Assembly: GCF_902859585.1 (NCBI RefSeq)
Contig: NZ_CADIJM010000002.1
Span: 496,001-560,000, forward strand
DNA length: 64,000 nt
Direction: 5' to 3'
From: Achromobacter animicus
Lineage (GTDB): Bacteria; Pseudomonadota; Gammaproteobacteria; Burkholderiales; Burkholderiaceae_B
Part shown: one piece after another, positions 1 through 7,579 of the stretch
How the letters are laid out: each line of letters starts with the position of its first letter
Position numbering within the stretch: position 1 is the first letter of the stretch
Translations under genes and position numbers: made by a program
Notes under the pieces: generated by a model
What the model saw: the letters and a program-made list of their open reading frames with translations, nothing else
What the model was told of the DNA's origin: nothing
The model's database searches: none

Positions 1-772
1 TGAGCTGCCACGCCAGCTTGTTGGCCCGGATGTACAGGCCGCCCCAGCCCTGCGCGAAGGCGATGAAGCCGGTGACCGTCATCGGGCCTTTGAACATCAC
101 GGGCAGTTCCTCGCCTTCCTTCACGTCTTCCCAGTAGCGCGGCGTGGCGCCGCGCACTTCTTCCTGGGCGTAGAGCTTGTAGGCTTCCTTGATTTCCTCG
201 GGGCTGTAGCGGCGCGGCTCGCGGGCGCGGACTTCCGCGTATTTGCTGCCCTGTTCGCGCGCATGGTCGCGTTCCGTGCGGAAGCACCAGCTGTCGGCCT
301 CGGCGACCTTGTCGCCGTCCTGGTTGAAGAAGTCCACGTGATAGATCTGCTGCACGGCGCGGCCCGCAAAGCGGGTCTGGTGTTCGATCAGGTTCTTCAG
401 GTGCGCTTCGGTGGAAATGATGTCGTTACGCTTGACCGTCTTGTGCCAGGTCCAGTCCGCGCCCGACCACATGGCGTGTACGCCGGGCAGCCCGCCCACG
501 TAGCCGGACACGATGCGGCTGGTGGCAAACAGGAAGCTGGGCAGCGCGATGATGCCGCCGTGCTGGGTCTTGGCTGCGTACTCCGGGTCCGACCACAGCG
601 GGTTGTCGTCGCCGATGCCGTGGGCGTAATGGCGGATGTTGTCGCGCGTGGCTTCGTAGCACCACGGCTCGGCGGTGGCGCCGATCTTCACGCCGATGCG
701 TTCGCGCAGCTCGTCCAGCCCGCGTTCGGTGATCTTGGGAAAGCTGCGTTCGGTCTTGGTCTGGGTCAGCAT
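1..772 (-). CDS. MaoC-like / FAS1-like acyl dehydratase, 3' part missing
   Basis: Reading leftward from an ATG at 772, the frame stays open to the window edge, giving 257 codons with no stop, so the C-terminus lies outside. The start follows a GGAGAC ribosome site. The protein begins MLTQTKTERSFPKITERGLD and contains the stretch PSFLFATSRIVSGYVGGLPG followed by a hotdog-like segment (HAMWSGADWTWHKTVKRND), typical of the N-terminal MaoC dehydratase domain that hydrates or dehydrates acyl-CoA thioesters. It sits 41 bases downstream of the acyl-CoA synthetase on the same strand, so the two are probably co-transcribed and act on the same acyl-CoA. Family call is fairly sure; substrate is unknown. 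Confidence 0.75.
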   Translation of the reverse strand, partial: MLTQTKTERSFPKITERGLDELRERIGVKIGATAEPWCYEATRDNIRHYAHGIGDDNPLWSDPEYAAKTQHGGIIALPSFLFATSRIVSGYVGGLPGVHAMWSGADWTWHKTVKRNDIISTEAHLKNLIEHQTRFAGRAVQQIYHVDFFNQDGDKVAEADSWCFRTERDHAREQGSKYAEVRAREPRRYSPEEIKEAYKLYAQEEVRGATPRYWEDVKEGEELPVMFKGPMTVTGFIAFAQGWGGLYIRANKLAWQL

Positions 773-813
773 GATGTCTCCTGGGTTTGAGAGGTGGCCT
801 GTGCCGGGTAGCC

Positions 814-2391
814 CTAGGCGTGGGCGGCGCCGGCGGGCGTGGTGTCGGCGGTCGCAAGCTCTTGCTCCCGCAATTTCCTGCGATGGATCTTTCCGGCGGG
901 CGTCTTGGGCAGTTCAGCCACAAACACGACCTGCCGCGGATACTCGTGCTGCGCCAGGCGGCTGCGCACGGCGTCCTGGATTTCCTGCACGAAGGCGTCG
1001 TCGCCGGGGCGCGCCGACACCACGAAGGCCTTGACGACCTGGCCGCGCAGCGGGTCGGGCACGCCGATGGCGGCGGCCTCCGTTACGTCGCGGTGCTTGA
1101 GGATGGCGTCTTCGATCTCGACGGCGCTCATGGTCCAGCCGGCCGAGATGATGACGTCGTCGGCGCGGCCCCCATGCCAGAAGTAGCCGTCTTCGTCCAC
1201 GCGCCCAAGATCCTTGGTGGCGACCCACGCGTCGCGGCGCCACAGCTTGAGCTCGCCGGTTTCGCCGGGCGCGCAGGGCTGGCCGTTGGCGTCCTGCACT
1301 TCGACGCGTAGGCCCGGCACGGGTTTGCCCAGCGAGCCGGCCTTGACCGTGAAATCCGGCGCGCCGGGATAGTTGACAAGGCAGACGCCGATTTCCGTCG
1401 TGCCGTACATGCTGCAGACGGGCCGGCCGAAGGTGGCTTCGACGAAGGCGGACGTTTCACTGTCGATGGGCTCGCCGGTGAAGGACACCTTGTCCAGGTG
1501 ATAGCGGTAGCGTGCCGCCGCGCCGCTGTTGCGCATCATCCGGTAGTGGGTGGCGGCGGCGGAGATGTTGGTGAAACGGTGGTCCTGCAAGGCCTGCAGC
1601 AGACGTTCGGCATTGAACTTGCCGGCATACGCGCCGATGGTGACGCCAAGCGCCAGCGGCGCCAGCGTGCCGTGCCACAGGCCGTGCCCCCAGGCGGGCG
1701 ACGACGGGCACATGTAGCGGTCGCCGGGCCGGATGCCGGTGCCGTACAGCGCGGCCAGCATCAGCGTGACCAGGGCGCGGTGCGTGTGCTTGACGGCGTC
1801 GGGCAGCTCGCGCGTCGTGCCCGACGTGTACTGGAAGATGGCCAGATCGTCGGCGCGCGTGCGGCATTCGTAATGGGGCGGGTAGGCGGCCAGTGTGCCG
1901 AGAAAGGCGTCGTCGGCGATGACCACGCGCATGTCCTCGCCGCCGGCGGCAAGCGGGGCCTTTTCGGCGTTGGTCACCAGCATGCGCGGCTGGCAGTCCT
2001 GAACACGCAACCGGATGCCGTCGGGGCCGAACAGCGTGAAGAGCGGCACGGCGATGGCGCCCATTTTCATCGCGCCGAACATGGCCACGTAGAACGGCAG
2101 CGACGGTTCCAGCATGACGGCGACGCGGTCGCCGGCGCGGATGCCCTGCTCAACCAGGTAGTGCGCGAAACGCGAGGATTCCTCGGCGATCTGGCGGAAC
2201 GAGTAGGTCTCGTCCCCGCCGGCGGCGCGCACCAGGATGATCGCCGGCTCGGCCTTGTCCGCATGCCGGTCGATGCATTCGTGCGCGATGTTCATGTGTT
2301 CGCGGTTGCCATCGAACAGCTCCCAGAGCTTGTCCGAGGAGCAGAGCGCCTGGGCGTCCGCGTAGGAAAGGGTATCGGTCAGCTTCGTCAT
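814..2391 (-). CDS. AMP-forming acyl-CoA synthetase
   Basis: A 525-residue member of the ANL adenylate-forming superfamily, expected to activate a carboxylic acid with ATP and CoA in the cytoplasm. Visible motifs: YTSGTT phosphate-binding loop at residues 188-193, MYGTTEIGV (A5), the hinge GYFWHGGRADDVIISAGW (A8) and PKTPAGKIHRRKLR near the C-terminus with the catalytic lysine. The phosphate loop is slightly unusual (YTSGTTRELPDAVKH instead of a glycine/lysine-rich continuation), as in benzoate-CoA-ligase-like and short-chain enzymes. It leads an operon with the MaoC dehydratase and is divergent from an IclR regulator, which suggests acid-inducible control. Substrate cannot be read from sequence. 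Confidence 0.88.
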   Translation of the reverse strand: MTKLTDTLSYADAQALCSSDKLWELFDGNREHMNIAHECIDRHADKAEPAIILVRAAGGDETYSFRQIAEESSRFAHYLVEQGIRAGDRVAVMLEPSLPFYVAMFGAMKMGAIAVPLFTLFGPDGIRLRVQDCQPRMLVTNAEKAPLAAGGEDMRVVIADDAFLGTLAAYPPHYECRTRADDLAIFQYTSGTTRELPDAVKHTHRALVTLMLAALYGTGIRPGDRYMCPSSPAWGHGLWHGTLAPLALGVTIGAYAGKFNAERLLQALQDHRFTNISAAATHYRMMRNSGAAARYRYHLDKVSFTGEPIDSETSAFVEATFGRPVCSMYGTTEIGVCLVNYPGAPDFTVKAGSLGKPVPGLRVEVQDANGQPCAPGETGELKLWRRDAWVATKDLGRVDEDGYFWHGGRADDVIISAGWTMSAVEIEDAILKHRDVTEAAAIGVPDPLRGQVVKAFVVSARPGDDAFVQEIQDAVRSRLAQHEYPRQVVFVAELPKTPAGKIHRRKLREQELATADTTPAGAAHA

Positions 2392-2429
2392 TTCGTCGTA
2401 CCTGTGTGGGTCGGCAACCTGTGGAACCC

Positions 2430-2458
2430 ACTATGCGCGCCGCCAAATAAATTGTCAA
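2430..2458 (-). promoter_or_regulatory. Candidate sigma-70 promoter for the acyl-CoA synthetase
   Basis: On the minus strand a perfect -35 TTGACA (2458-2453) is followed after 17 bases by CATAGT (2435-2430; four of six to TATAAT). It lies about 40 bases before the start codon at 2391 in an AT-rich patch. Confidence 0.5.
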
Positions 2459-2487
2459 TTACGTTTATTGATTGTATATAGACAATT
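2450..2487. promoter_or_regulatory. Candidate IclR operator (inverted repeat AATTGTC...GACAATT)
   Basis: AATTGTC at 2450-2456 is mirrored by GACAATT at 2481-2487; a tighter inverted repeat ATTGT-N6-ACAAT occupies 2471-2486. It overlaps both divergent promoters, a usual place for an IclR-family operator. The link to the IclR protein is inferred from position only. Confidence 0.45.
2452..2480 (+). promoter_or_regulatory. Candidate sigma-70 promoter for the iclR-like gene
   Basis: TTGTCA (2452-2457) and TATATA (2475-2480) with a 17-base spacer. Its -35 overlaps the -35 of the opposing promoter, so the two probably compete or are repressed together. Confidence 0.4.
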
Positions 2488-2560
2488 AGGACGGCGTGGA
2501 GGCGGCCCCGCGAGGCGGGCGCCGCACGGTATGCTTGCCGCAATAAAAATGGAGAACCCG

Positions 2561-3361
2561 ATGAGTGAAACCGGTACCCCGGAAATTGCCAGCGCCGCCG
2601 GCCCGCGCGTGCGGCCTGTGCCGGCCGTGACGCGATCGATCGCGATCCTGCGCCTTCTGGGCCGGGGCGGCGAGCCCATGACGCTGAAGGCCATCTCGCA
2701 GGAACTGGGCATGGTGACCAGCACGTGCCTGCACATTCTTCGCGTCCTGGTGGAAGAAGGCCTGGTGAAGGTCGACCCCGGCGCCAAGCGTTACAGCCTG
2801 GGCGTAGGCATGCTGACGCTGGCGCGCAGCGTGATCGAAAGCAACCCGTTCCCCGCGCTGGCGCAGCCCGTGCTGGATCGCATCGCCAACGCGGCCAGTG
2901 TCACCGCGATCGGCGTCGAGGTGTCCGGCAGCGATCACATGGTGGTGCTGGCGCTGTCACGGTCCAACGCGCCGTTCCGCCTGCATGTGGACGTGGGAAG
3001 CCGCTTTCCGGCGCTGATCAGCGCAACGGGCCGGTTGGTCGCCGCGTTTGCGGATCTGTCCGAGAAGGAACTGGAGCGGCGCTTCAAGGCCCTGCGCTGG
3101 GATCAGGCGCCCGAGTTCGCGGCGTGGAAGGCCGACGTGGACGCCGTGCGGCGGCAGGGCTACAGCGTGGACCGCAACAACTACATCAACGGCGTCGTCG
3201 TGATCGCGGTGCCGGTCTTCGACAGTCATCAGCGGCTGACGCATGCATTGGTGGCTGCGGGGTTGGCCGAACAGCTCGATGCGGCGCGCGTGGAATCGCT
3301 GGCGGCGGAACTGCAGGGCGAGGCGCGCGCGTTGTCGCAACTGATGGCGGCCAGGAGCTAG
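2561..3361 (+). CDS. IclR-family transcriptional regulator
   Basis: A 266-residue DNA-binding regulator. The N-terminal winged helix (VTRSIAILRLLGRGGEPMTLKAISQELGMVTSTCLHILR) precedes an IclR effector-binding domain (about residues 90-260). I chose ATG 2561 because GGAG stands 6 bases upstream; the open frame extends back to 2468 but that segment has no ribosome site and overlaps the operator region. It is divergent from the acyl-CoA synthetase/dehydratase operon and just ahead of the thioesterase gene, so it most likely controls both. Ligand unknown, plausibly an acid or CoA ester of the pathway. Confidence 0.87.
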   Translation: MSETGTPEIASAAGPRVRPVPAVTRSIAILRLLGRGGEPMTLKAISQELGMVTSTCLHILRVLVEEGLVKVDPGAKRYSLGVGMLTLARSVIESNPFPALAQPVLDRIANAASVTAIGVEVSGSDHMVVLALSRSNAPFRLHVDVGSRFPALISATGRLVAAFADLSEKELERRFKALRWDQAPEFAAWKADVDAVRRQGYSVDRNNYINGVVVIAVPVFDSHQRLTHALVAAGLAEQLDAARVESLAAELQGEARALSQLMAARS

Positions 3362-3365
3362 ACCC

Positions 3366-3863
3366 ATGGACACGCATTCCGCCGACGATTCCGCCGTTCC
3401 GCCCGGTTGGCGCAAACGCGCGCTGCCCGGTTTTGCGGGCCTGATCGGTCCGTTGTGGGTGCGCAAGGAGGACGATGGTTGGGCATATGGCCTGTTGACC
3501 ACCGCCGACCATCTGAATCCCGCAGGCGTGGTGCACGGCGGATTGCTGACCGCGCTGCTGGACCACGGCATCAGCGCGATTGCGTGGGAAGCGCTGGGCC
3601 GGCGCGCCTGCGTGACCGTGCAACTGGACACGCATTTTCTGGCGGCGACGCGCGAAGGACAGTTTCTGCAAGTCCGCGGCCGCGTGGCGCGGGCCACGTC
3701 GTCGCTGGTGTTCATGCAGGGGGAATTGAGCGCGGACGGGGAGGTCGTCGCGACGGCGGTTGCCGTGCTCAAGCAGGTCGGCCCGCCCCGGAAAACGGGG
3801 GGAGAATCTGCGGCAGGCGGACCTGCGGCAGGCAAACCAGCCGCAGGCACGCCGGCGGAGTAA
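3366..3863 (+). CDS. PaaI-type hotdog thioesterase
   Basis: A 165-residue single-hotdog protein. The signature GVVHGGLLTALLDHGISAIAW (split around the helix), with conserved H-G-G, matches the PaaI/DUF4442 acyl-CoA thioesterases, and QLDTHFLAATREG is the usual following strand. It starts 4 bases after the IclR gene, so the two are coupled. It would release CoA from an acyl-CoA, fitting the adjacent synthetase and dehydratase. The last 22 residues are a low-complexity Gly/Ala/Pro tail (AAGGPAAGKPAAGTPAE) written by imperfect repeats and probably disordered. Confidence 0.82.
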   Translation: MDTHSADDSAVPPGWRKRALPGFAGLIGPLWVRKEDDGWAYGLLTTADHLNPAGVVHGGLLTALLDHGISAIAWEALGRRACVTVQLDTHFLAATREGQFLQVRGRVARATSSLVFMQGELSADGEVVATAVAVLKQVGPPRKTGGESAAGGPAAGKPAAGTPAE

Positions 3864-3875
3864 CTCCCCGCCGGC
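3851..3875. terminator. GC-rich hairpin at the end of the thioesterase gene, facing the chemoreceptor
   Basis: GCCGGCGG (3851-3858) pairs with CCGCCGGC (3868-3875) around the stop codon, between convergent genes. There is no T run, so factor-independent termination is doubtful; it may stabilise both 3' ends. Confidence 0.3.
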
Positions 3876-3884
3876 GGTTCCGGA

Positions 3885-5732
3885 TCAGCTCTGCGGCAGT
3901 GCGATCAGCCGGCCGGCGCTGGCCGCTTCTTCCTCGCGCAGCTTGAATCGCGCAACGGCATCTGCCAACACACGCGCCTGATCGCTCAACATCCCCGACG
4001 CCGCCGTCGATTGCTCGACGAGCGCCGCGTTCTGCTGCGTGGCCTGATCCATGTCGGCGACCGAGCGGTCGATCTGCCCCAACCCCGTGCTCTGCTCGGC
4101 CATGGCGCCGTGGATCTCGCTCACCATCCGCTGCACGCGGTTGATGCCGTCGACAATCTCGGTCATGGTCGAACCGGCGGCCTGCACGCGTTCCGTGCCG
4201 CTCTTCACGTTCTGCACCGACGCCTCGATCAGCGTCTTGATCTCCTGCGCGGAAGCCGCGCTGCGTTGCGCGAGCGTGCGCACTTCACCCGCCACCACCG
4301 CGAAACCGCGGCCCTGTTCGCCGGCGCGCGCAGCCTCGACCGCCGCGTTCAGCGCCAGGATGTTGGTCTGGAAGGCGATGCCGTCGATCACGCGGATGAT
4401 CTCGGTGATGCGCCGCGACGATTGCGAAATCTCGTCCATGGTGGTGACAGCGTCCTTGACCACCTGCCCGCCGCGTGCGGCTACCGCGCTGGCTTCGTCG
4501 GCCAGGCGCGTCGCGTGCTCGGCGGTTTCCTCGGTCTGACGCACGCTGGACGCAAGCTCGGTCAGCGCCGACGACGTTTCCTCGAGCGAGGCGGCCGACG
4601 TTTCCGTGCGCTGCGACAGATCACGGTTGCCCATGTCGATCTCGCGCGTGGCGGCGCTCATCGAGTGCACGCCGCTGCGCACCTCGCGCATGACGTGGGT
4701 GATCTTCTCCACGAACGCGTTGAACGAGGCCGAAATCTGCGCGACCTCGTCATGACCGACCACCGCCAGACGATGCGTCATGTCGCCGTCGCCGGAACCG
4801 ATGGTGTCCATGGCGTCGCGCACGGCGGACAGACGCTTGAAGGCGCGCGACGTGATCACGCTGGCGATGCCCACGGCCACCAGCGTCAGGACCACCAGCG
4901 AGATCAGGGTTGCGTGCAACACCTGCGTCAGGCCGACGGTGGCCTCGGTCTTGTCCAGCGCCACGACCAGATACCAGTCGGTGCCGGGAATGCGGCGCGC
5001 CTTCAGCAGCTTCTGCGCGCCGTCCAGCGCAATCTCGACGGGCGCTGCGCCGTCGCGGGCCATGGCGGCAATCGCCTCGGCGGTCAGGGCCGGCGAGATG
5101 TCGGTCGACGGCTTGAGCGCCAGCTTGTCGTTCAAGTGCGAGATCACCTGGCCGTCTGTGCCCAGCACAAATGCGCTGCTCGACGGGGTGGGGTGGATGG
5201 CCTTGATGATGTCCTTCACGCCATCGAGCGGCACGGCGCCGCTCAGCACGCCGGTCGTCTGGCCGTTGCGGATCATCGGCGCAGTAAACGCCACGTACAG
5301 CACGCCGGTGCTGGAATCTCCGTAGGGCTTGGTGATCGTCAGCTTGCCGGCGGCCACGGCGCTCTTGTACCAGGGCCGGGCGGTCGGATCGTAATCCGCC
5401 GCGGTCTTGGTGGTGGAAAAGAAGGTCTTGTCGGACCAGCCGATGGTGGTGATGGGAAAGCCGTTGGTCTCGCCCATGAGCTTGGTCAGGCCCCGGGGAT
5501 CGCCTTTCTCGACCACCTTCGCCGTGGCGTCGACAGCCTGCGCCTTGTCGGCCGACCAGCGCTCGATGGCGCTGGCGTTGCCGGAGGCCACGGCGTTCAG
5601 GGTTGCGGCGATGGTGGACATCATGTTGTCGCGCACGATCTGGTAGGTGATGAGGCCCGAGAGCGTAAGCGCTCCCACCACCGTAAAGCAGGTAATAAGC
5701 AAAATGCGGTTGCGCAGCGACGTTATCTTCAT
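3885..5732 (-). CDS. Methyl-accepting chemotaxis protein with periplasmic Cache sensor
   Basis: A 615-residue chemoreceptor. A first membrane segment (ILLITCFTVVGALTLSGLITY, residues about 10-30) is followed by a roughly 240-residue periplasmic dCache-type sensor (WYKSAVAAGKLTITKPYGDS is a typical Cache motif), a second membrane segment (LVVLTLVAVGIASVIT), a HAMP linker and a cytoplasmic signalling domain with the hairpin tip EAARAGEQGRGFAVVAGEVR, which binds CheW/CheA. The C-terminus (GRLIALPQS) lacks a CheR-docking pentapeptide. Cache receptors of this shape usually sense organic acids or amino acids, but the ligand cannot be assigned. The gene stands alone. Confidence 0.92.
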   Translation of the reverse strand: MKITSLRNRILLITCFTVVGALTLSGLITYQIVRDNMMSTIAATLNAVASGNASAIERWSADKAQAVDATAKVVEKGDPRGLTKLMGETNGFPITTIGWSDKTFFSTTKTAADYDPTARPWYKSAVAAGKLTITKPYGDSSTGVLYVAFTAPMIRNGQTTGVLSGAVPLDGVKDIIKAIHPTPSSSAFVLGTDGQVISHLNDKLALKPSTDISPALTAEAIAAMARDGAAPVEIALDGAQKLLKARRIPGTDWYLVVALDKTEATVGLTQVLHATLISLVVLTLVAVGIASVITSRAFKRLSAVRDAMDTIGSGDGDMTHRLAVVGHDEVAQISASFNAFVEKITHVMREVRSGVHSMSAATREIDMGNRDLSQRTETSAASLEETSSALTELASSVRQTEETAEHATRLADEASAVAARGGQVVKDAVTTMDEISQSSRRITEIIRVIDGIAFQTNILALNAAVEAARAGEQGRGFAVVAGEVRTLAQRSAASAQEIKTLIEASVQNVKSGTERVQAAGSTMTEIVDGINRVQRMVSEIHGAMAEQSTGLGQIDRSVADMDQATQQNAALVEQSTAASGMLSDQARVLADAVARFKLREEEAASAGRLIALPQS

Positions 5733-5779
5733 GCTCGTGTACTGGATACGCCGACGTGGAAAGTCGGCGGGTTGCTAGT

Positions 5780-5800
5780 CGGCCGGGAAATCCCCGGCCG
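5780..5800. other. Hairpin in the chemoreceptor leader
   Basis: CGGCCGGG (5780-5787) and CCCGGCCG (5793-5800) form a perfect 8-bp stem with a 5-base loop. If the candidate promoter just upstream is real, this hairpin is at the very 5' end of the chemoreceptor mRNA and could protect it. Confidence 0.4.
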
Positions 5801-5807
5801 CAATCCG

Positions 5808-5835
5808 CTAACGGCAGGCGGATGCGGCGACTTTA
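5808..5835 (-). promoter_or_regulatory. Candidate flagellar-type (sigma-28) promoter of the chemoreceptor
   Basis: On the minus strand TAAAGTCG (from 5835) is followed by GCCGTTAG (5815-5808). The sigma-28 consensus is TAAAGTTT-N11-GCCGATAA; six of eight bases match in each box, but the gap is one base longer than ideal. Sigma-28 control is common for chemoreceptor genes. Confidence 0.35.
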
Positions 5836-6072
5836 GGGAGGGAGACCAGAACTTTTGATGTAGTGACCGCGCCGCGGTAAGCAAGCGATCAGCGCTTGAG
5901 CGATCTTTTGCGAGGCCTGCACGGGTTGATCTCCTAAAGCGGCGGGGCAGGCCGAGTAGCCTTCCGCAATACCCAAAATCGAGCATGCGAATCTACTGAA
6001 AAGCTGTCGATAATTTTTGACGGGTAGCTAAGGTGATTTTCAACGCCCAATTTGGCCGGCCGGGTCAACAAC
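5836..6072. other. Intergenic region, no gene seen
   Basis: Divergent space between the chemoreceptor and the 3D-domain gene. The part near 5960-6050 is visibly richer in A and T than the surrounding genes and must carry the promoter for the plus-strand pair; I could not pick a convincing -35/-10 pair. Confidence 0.4.
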
Positions 6073-6084
6073 GAGAGGACCATC

Positions 6085-6837
6085 ATGAATGAAAAAGGCG
6101 ATTCTGTTGTTTCACTAGGCGCTTCACACTTGACCGCGAATGCTGATGCGGATCAGGCGGATTTTTCGCTTCCCGCGCCGGACGTCGCTACTGTTAAACA
6201 GCACAATCTTTGGGCGACCCATTACTTCGTGTACGCAGCTTCGGCCTCACCGGATGGCATACCATTTGTAGACAAGGCGGGGAATCCCATCTCCGATAAT
6301 GTTTCGCAAAAGGATTGGTGTCTTGCTGCCATCGAGGGAACTGTTCAGGTCTCAATGAATGGCAAACTGCGGACGTTGAACTACGGCGGCACAAGAACCG
6401 ATGCCCAAGTTGACTGTGCTGCGGTCCTAGGAATAGATCCCGCAATAAAGCCGTGGATCACGAAAACCGGACACTCGTACTTCAGGGCTGCGGTCGGCAA
6501 GTACGGAGATGGTGGAAGCAATTATCGGCTGATCCCGTTCCGGACCGTTGCCGTGGACAAAAACGTCTTCCCGTTTGGAACTGTCTTTTTTATTCCTGAT
6601 GCGAAAGGGGTTAGCGTCACGTTGCCGTCAGGGCGTGTCGTTTATCACGATGGCTACTTCTTTGCCGCAGATACTGGAGGCGCCATCAAAGGCAACCATA
6701 TCGATGTCTTCTGCGGTACCAGCGCGCAGAACTGTTTCCCCGGATTCATTACAAGCAATAGCGACAAGACGTTTGTGGCAATGGAGATTTCAGATGCTGC
6801 GGTAAAGGACGTTCTGGAAGCAATGCATACCGCGTAG
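6085..6837 (+). CDS. 3D-domain (MltA-like) protein without signal peptide; possible exported peptidoglycan-cleaving effector
   Basis: A 250-residue protein started at ATG 6085, preceded by GAGAGG; an upstream in-frame start lacks such a site. The C-terminal half carries the 3D (Asp-Asp-Asp) double-psi barrel of MltA-type lytic transglycosylases: Asp158 in TVAVDKNVFPFGT, Asp196 in AADTGGAIKG and Asp207 in NHIDVFCG are all present, so the enzyme should be active on peptidoglycan glycan strands. The N-terminus (MNEKGDSVVSLGASHLT) is hydrophilic and has no signal peptide or membrane segment, although the substrate is periplasmic. Base composition is clearly lower in G+C than the neighbours, suggesting recent acquisition. 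It is followed 90 bases on by a gene for a secreted protein. A type VI-like effector role is inference; a phage-like or housekeeping wall enzyme remains possible. Confidence 0.7.
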   Translation: MNEKGDSVVSLGASHLTANADADQADFSLPAPDVATVKQHNLWATHYFVYAASASPDGIPFVDKAGNPISDNVSQKDWCLAAIEGTVQVSMNGKLRTLNYGGTRTDAQVDCAAVLGIDPAIKPWITKTGHSYFRAAVGKYGDGGSNYRLIPFRTVAVDKNVFPFGTVFFIPDAKGVSVTLPSGRVVYHDGYFFAADTGGAIKGNHIDVFCGTSAQNCFPGFITSNSDKTFVAMEISDAAVKDVLEAMHTA

Positions 6838-6927
6838 AACTGCTTGCTTGGAAGAATGAGGGTGGTCGCTAGACCAACTCTGTCATCAGAACTTGGTCGG
6901 GCCGTTAAGCCCGGTGAGAGGAGTCTT

Positions 6928-7512
6928 ATGTTGCCGCGGAGGGCGATAGTCTGGGCGGGCATATTTGCGCTGGCGACGAATTCCGTCGCAGCGGCGGAGC
7001 CTTGGTCCCCGCGAGCCGATTGCCCTTTCGTGCCGTCGGGTGATAACAGGCTGCCGCCCGAGGCGCAGACTGCCTTGGTCGATCTGGACATCGAACATCG
7101 AATTACCCAGACGCTCAATAGCCGGAAGACAGCTTCAAATTATCACGGGCCGGATATGACGTTGAAAGGCCGAAATTACACTGCGGCTGTAGATCTGAGT
7201 GTGCGTTGCTTGGACGCTTCGTCTATCAAGCGCCTACTGTCGCAACTGGCCAACCATGGCTTTGCCGCGTGGTATCGCGAGAATGGCAAGGATGGTTGGA
7301 AGGGCGCTAACCATATCCACGCGGTGTGGGCCGCAGAACCGCTGAAGCCGCAACTTCGCGATCAAATTAAGAGTTGGCTCAACGGCCGCACCGGTCTAGT
7401 TGGAAACGGAAAGTATGAATTTTGGCAGCCGTCGTCGGAAGAACTGTTGAAAGTCAGCGCACAGTACGAAGCATCAAAAGCGCTATTGCCGGGTGATAAG
7501 GGGGCGAAATAA
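6928..7512 (+). CDS. Secreted protein of unknown function paired with the 3D-domain gene
   Basis: A 194-residue protein started at ATG 6928 after GAGAGG (6916-6921). Residues 1-23 form a Sec signal peptide (MLPRRAIVWAGIFALATNSVAAA), so the mature protein is periplasmic. I do not recognise a firm family. GRNYTAAVDL (81-90) and ANHIHAVW (128-135) faintly recall the metal-site motifs of M15 D-Ala-D-Ala peptidases, but the first histidine position is Arg82, so catalysis is doubtful. It shares the lower GC content of the 3D-domain gene and probably its mRNA. A secreted partner beside a leaderless wall-cleaving protein is what an immunity protein would look like; this is a hypothesis. Confidence 0.6.
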   Translation: MLPRRAIVWAGIFALATNSVAAAEPWSPRADCPFVPSGDNRLPPEAQTALVDLDIEHRITQTLNSRKTASNYHGPDMTLKGRNYTAAVDLSVRCLDASSIKRLLSQLANHGFAAWYRENGKDGWKGANHIHAVWAAEPLKPQLRDQIKSWLNGRTGLVGNGKYEFWQPSSEELLKVSAQYEASKALLPGDKGAK

Positions 7513-7519
7513 CGTGACA

Positions 7520-7544
7520 AGGCAGTCGCATGCAGCGACTGCCT
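7520..7544 (+). terminator. Hairpin after the low-GC gene pair
   Basis: AGGCAGTCGC (7520-7529) and GCGACTGCCT (7535-7544) form a perfect 10-bp stem with loop ATGCA, between convergent genes. Only a weak T stretch (GGATTT) follows, so efficiency is uncertain. Confidence 0.55.
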
Positions 7545-7579
7545 GGATTTGCATGCTTCTTCGCATGGCCCTGACGCGC

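Noticed and set aside
4011-5858. 615-codon plus-strand frame opposite the chemoreceptor
   Set aside because: Antisense shadow; the minus-strand frame has HAMP and signalling motifs.
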